Part shown: one piece after another, positions 1 to 8,400 of the stretch
Numbering within the stretch: the stretch's first letter is position 1
How the letters are laid out: every line of letters begins with the position of its first letter
Assembly (NCBI GenBank): GCA_032068765.1
Contig: DAMBHY010000018.1
Span: forward strand, 1-43,050
Origin: DAMBHY01 sp032068765
GTDB lineage: Bacteria > Bacteroidota > Bacteroidia > Bacteroidales > Dysgonomonadaceae
Direction: 5' to 3'
DNA length: 43,050 nucleotides
The notes under the pieces: model-generated
Databases searched by the model: none
Seen by the model: the letters and a program-made list of their open reading frames with translations, nothing else
What the model was told of the DNA's origin: nothing
Translations under genes and position numbers: made by a program

Positions 1-52
1 CTTTCTTTCATAACGTTCTTTTTTTAGTGTAACGCTATTTTAGGACGAGACA
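1..52 (-). mobile_element. IS3-family insertion sequence, terminal tip and start of orfA (partial, runs off the left edge)
   Basis: Read on the minus strand, the sequence from 52 down to 1 starts with TGTCTCGTCCTAAAATAG, followed by an ATG at 11-9 and codons for Met-Lys-Glu. The same 50-base stretch recurs at 10246-10296, where it is followed by recognisable IS3-type orfA coding sequence. That match identifies this as the left end of an IS3-family element whose transposase reads leftwards out of the window. The tip begins with TG, as IS3 ends normally do. The body of the element is not visible. Confidence 0.75.
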
Positions 53-55
53 CAT

Positions 56-376
56 CTATAAAATAAAAGAAGCCCAACACAATACTGCGTTGGGCTTATA
101 TTTTTTGAGGTACCGTGTCAGCCTTCGGTCCCTTAATCTATATTTCACGAATACATTATTAATCCGCGCCGCTATATTTTCAATGATAAGATTTTTATCG
201 TTATAGTTTTCATCGCTTTTCTTTACCCTGCATTTATTCTTATTCCAGTCTTTTACAGAGCACCTCACACCTGTGGTGAAATTAATTTTCTCACGGTTCA
301 CATAAAAACTCACCCATACCATTCCGGTATCAGCATCTTTTTTATGTAGTCTTAAATAAATATTAATAGCATTCAT
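56..376 (-). pseudogene. Tyrosine recombinase (integrase) N-terminal fragment, truncated
   Basis: The 106-codon frame starts at an ATG at 376. Its first 85 or so residues look like the N-terminal arm DNA-binding domain of Bacteroidota site-specific tyrosine recombinases: the IYLRLHKK-like opening strand, VSFYVNREKINFTTGV, and a VKDWN motif. Such integrases are normally about 400 residues with a C-terminal catalytic domain (R-H-R-Y), and none of that is present. The recognisable homology stops near position 115, exactly beside a GGTACC copy. The final 20 or so codons read through a terminator hairpin and are unlikely to be real integrase sequence. It lies just downstream of tRNA-Cys in the same orientation, a common arrangement for tRNA-targeting integrative elements. 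It should be non-functional. Confidence 0.7.
70..97. terminator. Hairpin terminator, probably bidirectional, between the IS tip and the integrase fragment
   Basis: AAGCCCAACAC (70-80) pairs with GCGTTGGGCTT (87-97) around a 6-base loop, with one mismatch or wobble. T-rich sequence follows on both strands: 98-106 on plus, and 69-56 read on minus. It lies just beyond a GAGGTACC copy at 107-114 that repeats the tRNA-Cys 3' end. My inference is that this was the original terminator of the tRNA-Cys gene before an element inserted between them. Confidence 0.65.
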
Positions 377-379
377 ATC

Positions 380-439
380 GTGGTCTACATTCGGTCTTTT
401 TTGTCCCCGAAAAAGTCATCGGGCTACAAGTGGTCTACA
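380..439. repeat. Short direct repeats upstream of the integrase fragment (possible arm-type sites)
   Basis: GTGGTCTACA occurs at 380-389 and 430-439, and the variant GGGCTACA at 421-428. On the minus strand these read TGTAGACC, TGTAGCCC and TGTAGACC. They sit between tRNA-Cys and the integrase start, where tyrosine recombinases of mobile elements usually bind short direct repeats beside attP. The function is inferred from position only. Confidence 0.4.
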
Positions 440-501
440 AATTTTTCAACTTTTCATTTTCAAAATAACACCCTAATTATCACAGTATCATAGATATGGA
501 A

Positions 502-533
502 AAACCCCTAATACTATCAAGTATTCGGGGTTT
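502..533 (-). terminator. Hairpin terminator downstream of tRNA-Cys
   Basis: AAACCCC (503-509) pairs with GGGGTTT (527-533), continued after one mismatch by AATAC/GTATT. On the minus strand it is followed by a run of five T's before 498. It lies 12 bases past the 3' end of tRNA-Cys and probably ends its transcript. Confidence 0.7.
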
Positions 534-544
534 AGCGTTCCAAG

Positions 545-615
545 AGGTACCTGGCGGATTCGAACCGCCGTAGACGGTTTTGCAGACCGCTACCTAGCCA
601 CTCGGTCAAGGTACC
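545..615 (-). tRNA. tRNA-Cys (anticodon GCA)
   Basis: On the minus strand the 71-base sequence folds into a cloverleaf. The acceptor stem is GGTACCT with AGGTACC, the anticodon stem-loop is GCGGT-CTGCAAA-ACCGT giving anticodon GCA, and the T-arm is GGCGG-TTCGAAT-CCGCC. The discriminator base is U, as is usual for cysteine tRNA. The CCA end is not encoded. A TAnnTTTG promoter lies 20 bases upstream and a hairpin terminator follows. Its 3' end appears to have served as the integration target of an element whose integrase fragment lies downstream. Confidence 0.95.
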
Positions 616-635
616 GATTTTTGCTTAAGCGTCTG

Positions 636-643
636 CAAAGATA
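636..643 (-). promoter_or_regulatory. Bacteroidota -7 promoter element (TATCTTTG) for tRNA-Cys
   Basis: On the minus strand TATCTTTG matches the Bacteroidota consensus TAnnTTTG. Its end lies 20 bases from the first base of tRNA-Cys. A TTTCTG at 666-661 could be a weak -33 element. Confidence 0.6.
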
Positions 644-676
644 CGATAAGTTTTTTAATTCAGAAATATTTTTGTT

Positions 677-2044
677 TTACGAAAACAAAATTCTGAACGC
701 GTCGCTCACTTTTTTCACCTGCTGAATCTCAATTTTTACCTTTGATGAAAAACCTTTCAAATTGTTTGAAGGCAACAAGATTCGTTTGAATCCGAGTTTC
801 TCTGCTTCCTGGATTCTCTGCTCAATTCGGTTGACGGGGCGTATCTCTCCCGACAGGCCTACTTCGCCGCACAAACAAATATCCGTGTCCACCGACATAT
901 CCAGATTAGACGAAAGCACGGACGTAATCACCGACAAATCCAGTCCCGGATCGCTGATGCGCAATCCTCCGGCGATGTTCAGAAAAACATCCTTCTGCGC
1001 CAGTTTGAATCCGGCGCGCTTTTCCAACACCGCCAAGAGCATATTCATCCTGCGGATATCGAAACCCGTTGCCGAACGTTGCGGTGTGCCGTAAGCAGCG
1101 GTGCTGACCAACGCCTGCGTTTCGATAAGGAACGGACGGACACCTTCAATCGCGGCAGCGATGGATACTCCGCTCAGTCCTTCGTGGTTTTGCGTGAGCA
1201 GCAGTTCAGACGGGTTGCTCACTTCACGCAGTCCGCTTTGCATCATCTCGTAAATGCCCAATTCGGAAGTGCTTCCAAAGCGGTTTTTGATGCTGCGCAG
1301 GATGCGGTACATATAATGCTGGTCTCCCTCAAACTGCAAGACCGTGTCCACAATGTGTTCCAAAACTTTCGGTCCGGCAATGCTGCCTTCCTTCGTGATG
1401 TGTCCGATAAGAAGGATAGGCGTGCCGCTCTGTTTGGCAAACTTCAAGACGGCGGCGGCACATTCGCGCACCTGCGAGATGCTTCCGGGGGAAGATTCCA
1501 ACGCGTCGGAATATATCGTCTGAATGGAGTCAATGACCACCAATTCCGGTGCTTCGTTCTTGATGTGTTTGAAAATATCGTCGAGATTTGTCTCACAGAC
1601 AATGAGGCAGTTATCATTTTCCATGCCTATTCTGTCGGCTCTCAATTTGAGCTGTCGCGCGCTTTCCTCACCCGACACATACAGCGATTTTATCTGATTG
1701 AGTTTGAGCAGTGTCTGAAGCACGAGTGTGGATTTTCCGATTCCCGGTTCACCACCTATCAAAACCATCGATGCAGGAACCAATCCTCCTCCCAATACAC
1801 GGTTCAGTTCTTCATCCTGCATGTCGATGCGCGTTTCCTTTTCGCTTTTTACGGAACCGATCGGGACGGGCTGCATCTTGTTTGGAAGGAAAGAGCGGGT
1901 GTCTTCCACAATGGATGTAGAATTTTTTTTCACCAATTCTTCCACAAAACTCCCCCACTCTCCGCAAGCAGGACATTTGCCCATCCATTTGGGCGATTCG
2001 TTACCGCATTTCGAACAGAAATACACCGATTTTAATTTTGACAT
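677..2044 (-). CDS. radA: DNA repair protein RadA
   Basis: RadA is a RecA-like ATPase that drives branch migration of recombination intermediates. The 455-residue protein has the family layout: an N-terminal zinc finger with Cys10, Cys13, Cys24 and Cys27; a Walker A motif GEPGIGKST near residue 95; the RadA-specific KNRFG motif; and a C-terminal Lon-protease-like domain. I chose the ATG at 2044, which gives MSKLKS just before the zinc finger. An upstream in-frame ATG at 2092 would add 16 residues that do not resemble the family, and it lies upstream of a TATCTTTG promoter at 2070-2063. The gene stands alone and diverges from the yeiH-like gene. Its GC content looks somewhat higher than that of its neighbours. 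Confidence 0.96.
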   Translation of the reverse strand: MSKLKSVYFCSKCGNESPKWMGKCPACGEWGSFVEELVKKNSTSIVEDTRSFLPNKMQPVPIGSVKSEKETRIDMQDEELNRVLGGGLVPASMVLIGGEPGIGKSTLVLQTLLKLNQIKSLYVSGEESARQLKLRADRIGMENDNCLIVCETNLDDIFKHIKNEAPELVVIDSIQTIYSDALESSPGSISQVRECAAAVLKFAKQSGTPILLIGHITKEGSIAGPKVLEHIVDTVLQFEGDQHYMYRILRSIKNRFGSTSELGIYEMMQSGLREVSNPSELLLTQNHEGLSGVSIAAAIEGVRPFLIETQALVSTAAYGTPQRSATGFDIRRMNMLLAVLEKRAGFKLAQKDVFLNIAGGLRISDPGLDLSVITSVLSSNLDMSVDTDICLCGEVGLSGEIRPVNRIEQRIQEAEKLGFKRILLPSNNLKGFSSKVKIEIQQVKKVSDAFRILFS

Positions 2045-2062
2045 AATACATGAAGTGAAAAA

Positions 2063-2070
2063 CAAAGATA
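2063..2070 (-). promoter_or_regulatory. -7 promoter element (TATCTTTG) for radA
   Basis: TATCTTTG on the minus strand fits TAnnTTTG and ends 18 bases before the chosen radA ATG at 2044. This supports the shorter start over the ATG at 2092. Confidence 0.5.
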
Positions 2071-2123
2071 AGCCATTTCTCCTATTATACATTTTATCGT
2101 TTACTTATTTGTTCTAAAATCAG

Positions 2124-2131
2124 TAACTTTG
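2124..2131 (+). promoter_or_regulatory. -7 promoter element (TAACTTTG) for the yeiH-tex transcript
   Basis: TAACTTTG fits TAnnTTTG and ends 17 bases before the ATG at 2149. The 104-base gap between radA and this gene therefore appears to hold two divergent promoters. Confidence 0.5.
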
Positions 2132-2148
2132 CAAAAAATAATTTTAAC

Positions 2149-3177
2149 ATGATAACAAACGAGAAAGCGGGGAAACTCAATGGTATAGTGCTGATGGCAC
2201 TTTTTTCTTTTACAGCATTCTATCTTGCGGGACTTCCCTTTGTAAAAGCACTATCACTTAGTCCGCTCATTGTAGGGATTTTGTTGGGGATGGTGTATGC
2301 AAACACGCTTAGAAATCATTTACCAGAAAGTTGGAATCCAGGAATTGCTTTTACTGCAAAGAAGATATTGAGAGGTTCAATAATTTTCTACGGATTTAGA
2401 CTGACTTTTCAGAATGTAGTAGAAGTGGGTTTAGCCGCTGTGGTAATAGATTGTATCATCGTTATTTCGGTGATTCTGATAGGTATGATGCTGGGAAAAT
2501 TGCTGAAACTTGATAAAAATCTCACTATCCTTACCTCATCGGGAAGTGCCATCTGTGGTGCGGCAGCTGTTTTGGGTACTGAATCGGCATTAAAAGATTC
2601 CAAGCCACACCAAACAGCCGTGGCTGTAACTACCGTTGTTATTTTCGGAACCATCGCTATGTTTTTGTATCCGGCGCTTTATCGTGCAGGGATTTTTCAC
2701 ATGACTCCCGAAGAAATGGGGTTATACACCGGAGCCACCGTGCATGAAGTAGCGCATGTGGTAGGCGCGGGAAATGCAATGAACGACCCTATTATTGCCA
2801 ATACATCTATTATCGTGAAGATGACACGTGTAATTCTTCTTGTGCCTTTTTTGTTGATTGTGAGCATGTTAATGAACAAAGGGACGGACAATACAGGTAA
2901 AAAAAATAAAATTTCCGTGCCTTGGTTTGCATTCGGATTTTTAGCGGTAATCGCTTTTAACTCACTCAATCTTTTGCCTACAAAAGTTATCGAAGTGATT
3001 AATCTTTTTGTAGATTTTGGTTTAACTATGGCGATGACCGCTTTGGGAGTAGAATCCAATTTCGAGAAATTCAAAAAAGCCGGACCGAAACCATTCCTAC
3101 TGGCATTTATTTTATTTATGTGGCTGATTTTTGGCGGATACTTTATTACCAAGACTTTAGTTCCGGTTTTTGCATAA
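2149..3177 (+). CDS. YeiH family putative sulfate exporter (UPF0324)
   Basis: This is an integral membrane protein of the YeiH/UPF0324 family, annotated in databases as putative sulfate exporters on limited evidence. The 342 residues fall into about ten hydrophobic segments. Family signatures are clear: SGSAICGAAAV at 131-141, TGATVHEVAHVVGAG at 194-208 and KMTRVILL a little further on. The length is normal for the family. It is followed after 4 bases by tex, so the two are probably co-transcribed, although a functional link is not obvious. The transport substrate cannot be told from the sequence. Confidence 0.9.
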   Translation: MITNEKAGKLNGIVLMALFSFTAFYLAGLPFVKALSLSPLIVGILLGMVYANTLRNHLPESWNPGIAFTAKKILRGSIIFYGFRLTFQNVVEVGLAAVVIDCIIVISVILIGMMLGKLLKLDKNLTILTSSGSAICGAAAVLGTESALKDSKPHQTAVAVTTVVIFGTIAMFLYPALYRAGIFHMTPEEMGLYTGATVHEVAHVVGAGNAMNDPIIANTSIIVKMTRVILLVPFLLIVSMLMNKGTDNTGKKNKISVPWFAFGFLAVIAFNSLNLLPTKVIEVINLFVDFGLTMAMTALGVESNFEKFKKAGPKPFLLAFILFMWLIFGGYFITKTLVPVFA

Positions 3178-3181
3178 ATTT

Positions 3182-5302
3182 ATGATAACACAACTCATTT
3201 CCCGAACTTTGAATATTCCTACACGCGGTGTGGAGAATACCCTTAAACTATTTTCGGAAGGAGCTACCATCCCTTTTATCAGTCGCTATCGTAAAGAAGC
3301 GACAGGAGGTTTAGATGAAGTCCAGATTGGTGAAATCAAGCAACTGCATTCACAATTAGTGGAAATAGAGAAACGAAAAGAATTTATCATTCAGTCCATT
3401 GCTTCGCAGGAAAAAATGACGCCGGAAATCGAAAAGCGTATCAATGAAAGCTGGGAAAGTGCTGAGTTGGAAGACATTTATCTGCCTTTCAGACCCAAAC
3501 GCCAGACACGCGCGGAGGCTGCACGCAAAAGAGGATTGGAACCTTTGGCAAAATGGCTAATGTTGCAAAATTCTGGTTCTCCCGAATCGAAAGCCCAAAC
3601 CTTTTTGAATGAAGAAGTGAAAGACGCGGATGCTGCGTTAAAAGGCGCCTGCGATATTATCGCTGAATGGGTGAATGAAGATGAAAAAGCGAGACAAATC
3701 GTTCGAAATATTTTCGCACGCGAAGCGTACATTAAATCTGTCGTCGTAAAAGGCAAAGAAAGTGAAGGCGAAAAGTATAAGGATTATTTTGATTTCTCGG
3801 CGCTTTTGTCGCGTTGTCCTTCGCACCGTTTGTTGGCAATTCGCCGTGGTGAATCGGAAGGATTTCTGCGCGTATTTATCTCTCCAGACGAGGAGAAATG
3901 TCTGGATAAACTGGTACCGCGTTATGCCAAAAACAATACCGAAGCAGCAGATTATGTGGAAAACGCCGTTGAAGATGCTTACAAAAGATTATTAAAACCA
4001 TCCATTGAAACGGAATTTGCAAACATCTCGAAAGCGAAGGCAGACAAAGAAGCAATAGCCGTTTTCGCAGAGAATTTGAGACAATTGCTGCTATCCCCAC
4101 CATTAGGGCAACAACGAATCCTGGGAATTGATCCAGGATACAGAACCGGTTGTAAGTTAGTATGTCTGGATGAACAGGGAAATCTGCTTCACAATGAAAC
4201 CATCTATCCTCACGCACCGCAAAATGAGAAATCAAAAGCTTCCGCAAAGGTTTCGAAGCTTGTGTCTACTTACAAAATTGACGCGATAGCGATTGGGAAC
4301 GGGACGGCAAGTCGGGAGACCGAATATTTTATTTCGAATATACGTTATGACAAAGAGGTGAAAGTCTTTGTGGTTAGCGAAAATGGCGCCTCTGTTTATT
4401 CCGCTTCCAAAATTGCCCGGGAAGAATTTCCTGAATATGATGTCACCGTACGTGGTGCTATTTCTATAGGACGACGGCTAAGCGATCCTTTGGCGGAACT
4501 GGTTAAGATTGACCCCAAATCCATTGGCATAGGCCAGTATCAGCATGATGTTGACCAGGCGCAACTTAAAAATTCCTTAGACCGCACGGTGGAAAGTTGT
4601 GTGAATCTTGTCGGCGTTAACCTCAACACAGCGAGCAAACATCTTTTGATGTATGTATCCGGTTTGGGAGAGACTTTGGCCCAAAATATTGTCAAGTATC
4701 GTAAAGAAAACGGAGCATTCCGTTCACGTAATGAATTGAAAAAGATTCCGCGATTAGGAGATAAAGCATTTGAACAATGCGCCGGATTTCTACGAATTCC
4801 TGATGCAAATAATCCGTTGGATAATTCGGCAGTACATCCTGAAAGTTATTTCATAGTAAAAAATATCGCAAAAGACTTAAAATGCTCCGTAAAGGATTTG
4901 ATTGGGAATAAAGATCTTTTAGCTACGCTTGACATCAATAAATACAAAACCAATAACATAGGAGCTGAAACGCTTTCCGACATTCTGCAAGAACTTGAAA
5001 AACCCGGTCGCGACCCACGCAGTCAGGTAAAAGTGATGGAATTTGATTCCAATATCCGTACCATCAATGATGTAAAGGAAGGAATGGAATTAAACGGAAT
5101 CGTGACAAACATCACCAAGTTTGGATGTTTTGTAGATTTTGGCATCAAAGAAAACGGACTGGTACACATCTCCGAGCTGGCAGACAAATTCGTTTCCGAC
5201 CCATCCGAAGTAGTTTCCCTACATCAACACGTCCGCGTAAAAGTCATTTCTATTGACTTGGATAGAAAGAGGATACAGCTTAGTATGCGGGGAGTTGAGT
5301 AA
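3182..5302 (+). CDS. tex: Tex family RNA-binding transcription accessory protein
   Basis: Tex is a conserved nucleic-acid-binding protein related to eukaryotic Spt6 and implicated in transcription. At 706 residues it has the usual architecture: a helical N-terminal region opening with SRTLNIP and FISRYRKEATGGLDE, a YqgF/RuvX-like domain from about 312 (LGIDPGYRTG), tandem helix-hairpin-helix motifs at about 480-545, and a C-terminal S1 RNA-binding domain at about 632-702. I chose the ATG at 3182. An in-frame TTG at 3170 overlaps the end of the preceding gene and adds only four residues. It sits 4 bases after the yeiH-like gene and is probably in its transcript. Confidence 0.94.
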   Translation: MITQLISRTLNIPTRGVENTLKLFSEGATIPFISRYRKEATGGLDEVQIGEIKQLHSQLVEIEKRKEFIIQSIASQEKMTPEIEKRINESWESAELEDIYLPFRPKRQTRAEAARKRGLEPLAKWLMLQNSGSPESKAQTFLNEEVKDADAALKGACDIIAEWVNEDEKARQIVRNIFAREAYIKSVVVKGKESEGEKYKDYFDFSALLSRCPSHRLLAIRRGESEGFLRVFISPDEEKCLDKLVPRYAKNNTEAADYVENAVEDAYKRLLKPSIETEFANISKAKADKEAIAVFAENLRQLLLSPPLGQQRILGIDPGYRTGCKLVCLDEQGNLLHNETIYPHAPQNEKSKASAKVSKLVSTYKIDAIAIGNGTASRETEYFISNIRYDKEVKVFVVSENGASVYSASKIAREEFPEYDVTVRGAISIGRRLSDPLAELVKIDPKSIGIGQYQHDVDQAQLKNSLDRTVESCVNLVGVNLNTASKHLLMYVSGLGETLAQNIVKYRKENGAFRSRNELKKIPRLGDKAFEQCAGFLRIPDANNPLDNSAVHPESYFIVKNIAKDLKCSVKDLIGNKDLLATLDINKYKTNNIGAETLSDILQELEKPGRDPRSQVKVMEFDSNIRTINDVKEGMELNGIVTNITKFGCFVDFGIKENGLVHISELADKFVSDPSEVVSLHQHVRVKVISIDLDRKRIQLSMRGVE

Positions 5303-5356
5303 GGTATACTCCCTCAATACAATGTTAAATTTATTTCAACCAAAAAAAATTATCCT

Positions 5357-5364
5357 TAAATTTG
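5357..5364 (+). promoter_or_regulatory. -7 promoter element (TAAATTTG) for susC-susD
   Basis: TAAATTTG matches TAnnTTTG and lies 64 bases upstream of the susC ATG, leaving a 5' leader of about 55 bases. The -33 box is not clear. No ECF sigma/anti-sigma pair or hybrid two-component regulator is encoded nearby. Confidence 0.5.
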
Positions 5365-5428
5365 CAGCAAATAGGCTATAATTAGCTGACCGACAAACAA
5401 ATTTTCATTTATTAAAAATTAAAAAAAG

Positions 5429-8400
5429 ATGAACAAAAAAATTTTATTTTTAATGAAAGGAAGTCTATTTGCATGGATGTGGATATTCTCCCTATGTATT
5501 TTCGCTCAAAACAATTCAGTTAGAGGTACTATAACTGATAGTAGAGGTGAGAGCTTAATTGGAGTTACAGTACAAGTACAAGGAACAACAAACGGAACTA
5601 TTACGGATGTAAAGGGTAATTATTTACTTAATAATGTTCCTGCAAATGCAACGTTGGAAATTTCATACGTTGGAATGAAACCTCAAATAATAAAGGTTAA
5701 TAACAGAACAACGATAAACGTAACAATGAGTGAGGATACAGAACTCTTGGACGAAGTTGTTGTGGTAGGTTATGGTACCATGAGAAAATCAGATGTTACA
5801 GGCTCAATTGCTGTTACAAAAGGAGATGATATGATTAAAAACCAATCATTCAGTGCTCTTGATAACTTAAGAGGTAAAGCAGCCGGTGTTAATATTTTTT
5901 CTAATTCCGGACAACCTGGTGGACCAGTACGTGTAATGATTAGAGGTATTGGTACTATTAATTCCTCATCTAATCCATTATATGTTGTTGATGGTGTTGT
6001 AATGGAAAATTTCCAGTTTTTAAATCCAAATGATATTGAAAGGATAGAAGTTTTGAAAGATGCTTCTTCAACAGCTATTTATGGAGCACGGGGTGCTAAC
6101 GGTGTTATTTTAGTAACAACAAAAAGAGGCCTTATAGGTGAAGAAGGTGTTGATATAAGCTATCAGGGATCTGTCAGCCTTGCAACTCCTGCAAGTTTCA
6201 TGAAAACTTTAAATGCCAAAGAATGGACTGACTCATTTATGGAAGGATTGAAAAATGAAAATAACTGGATGAATCTTGCCGAACATATGGGTAATGAAAC
6301 TAAGTTAAAATTTCAGGCAGCAGGAGTGATGGATGTAAATGGTAAGTGGATATTAGACAGATCCAAATGGTTTGCCGACCCAACATTTTTTGATGCACAA
6401 GGAAATCCATTATACGACACAAATTGGCAAAAAGAAGCCACTCGTACCTCTTTGTCTCACAACCATCAAATCAATATTCAGCAAGCAGGCAAAAAATCAT
6501 CAGTAGGTGCTTTTCTTAACTATACAGATTATCAAGGTGTAGTACAGAACACATATATGAAACGCTTAAATGCTAAATTAGCTTACGATGCGGATCCTAC
6601 TCCGTGGCTTTCAACTTCCATAAATTTACTAGTAAATCACACTTGGCAAAGATATACTCCTGAAGATGGTGGGGGCCAAGATGCTCGTCGTACAATGATT
6701 GAAATGATGCCTTGGATGCCTGTTGAAATAAATGGGAAATATACGACTTCACAAAGTTCATTACTTTCAGGTACATTTGGTTTCGAAGGTATGTCAAACC
6801 CTCTAATGATTCTTGAAAATCAAAAAAGGACTAACAATAGAACACAAATTTTTGGAAATGCGGCACTTACATTCCACCTTCTTCCAAATCTGGATTTAAA
6901 AACGCAGTTAGGTATTGACAAACATTTAAATACATATAGAGGATATTCTTCTATCAATCTTTTAAATATCTCAAGTCCAAATGGTTGGGCAGAAATAAAT
7001 CATGCGGATGTTAACTACTGGCAGGAAGAAACTTACTTAACACATAATTTTCAAAAAAATCTTCATAGATTAACTACAATGGCTGGTTTATCTTGGCAAG
7101 AACGTATTTTTAATTATGACAGATCAAGAACAGAAGGATTCTCCGATGATTTCTATGAATGGTACAATTTAGGAATAGGTAAAAATCCTCAAAAGCCTTA
7201 TTCAGACTGGGATAGATGGGCAATGAATTCTTATTTCTTAAGATCTGCATACAGTTATGATGACAGATACATGGCAACAGTTACAGCTCGTGCAGACGGT
7301 TCTTCAAAATTTGGTAAGAATAACAAATACGCTTTTTTCCCATCAGTCGGATTAGGATGGAATATTTCACGTGAAGGCTTTATGAAAAATAATTCAACTA
7401 TTAATAATCTGAAACTTCACACAAGTTATGGTTTTACAGGAAACTCCGAAATTGGAACATTTAGATCTCTCGCCGGAGTTAATTCAGGAACAATGCTATT
7501 GAATGATGGGTATGCATCTTATGCTTATGTAGGTTCACTTGCAAATCCCGATTTAAAATGGGAAAAAACAGGACAATTTGATATAGGTTTCGATTTGGGT
7601 ATGTTTAATTACAGAGTAAATTTAGATGTATCATACTACAATAAACTGACAACCGATTTATTACTTGAAAGACCTGTTCCTCATTCTTCAGGATATTCAT
7701 CTGTTATGGATAATATTGGTTCTGTAAGAAATTACGGTTTGGATATGATGTTGAAAACAATAAATATTGATAAGAATGATCTTAAATGGTCAACAACATT
7801 TAATGCAAACTATAATAAGAATAAAATTGAAGCATTAGGTGAAAATAATGAAGACATAGAACCGGGCCCATGGTGGGTATCCGGAAGCCAGACTATATTG
7901 AGAGTGGGTGAATCTTTGAGTTCTTTCTACGGATATGAACGCTTAGGTGTATGGACAAAGGAAGAAGCGACTGAAGCAGCAGCTGCAGGTTCTGCTGTTG
8001 GTAGAGCAAAAAGATCTTCTGATAAGAAAATATTGGGAAAAGGTATTCCAGATTGGACTGGTAGCTTTATCAATGAATTTAAATATAAAAATTGGGACTT
8101 TATAGCCGACCTTCAATTTGTGTATGGAGTTGATATATTGCAACAGTATTTCCACTCAACTTATGACCGTTTTGGTATTACAAATGGATTAAAAAACATT
8201 TTGACTGACGCATACGACGGAACCAATCCATCTACTATGGAACAAGCAATATATTTATCAAACTCAGGACACGCTGGTCAAAATACAGAAATGGATTCTC
8301 AATGGGTATGTGATGGATCTTATCTACGAGGAAATCTTTTTCAAATAGGTTATAATTTTTCGAAAGAACAAGCGAATAAACTGAATCTCAAATCTCTGAG

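Larger units (their letters stand above)
107..551. other. Putative relic of an integrative element bounded by att-like repeats of the tRNA-Cys 3' end
   Basis: The sequence GAGGTACC occurs at 544-551, where it forms the 3' acceptor strand of tRNA-Cys plus the following bases, and again at 107-114 in the same orientation. Between the copies lie only an integrase N-terminal fragment, a cluster of short direct repeats at 380-439 and a hairpin at 502-533. Beyond the outer copy is a strong terminator. This is the pattern expected if an element integrated into the tRNA 3' end and later lost everything except its integrase-proximal end. The 8-bp repeat is short, so this is inference. Confidence 0.45.

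Noticed and set aside
762..2117. Long plus-strand frames opposite radA (for example 1079-2035)
   Set aside because: They are antisense to a well-supported gene. Their proteins are low-complexity and match no recognisable family.
2103..2131. Full -33/-7 promoter pairs with a TTTG -33 box
   Set aside because: At several promoters the nearest TTTG lies only 11-12 bases before the -7 element, too close for the usual 19-21 base spacing, so only the -7 elements are reported.
5283..5325. Terminator at the end of tex (GGGAGT paired with ACTCCC)
   Set aside because: The stem is only 6 bp, spans the stop codon and is not followed by a T-run.
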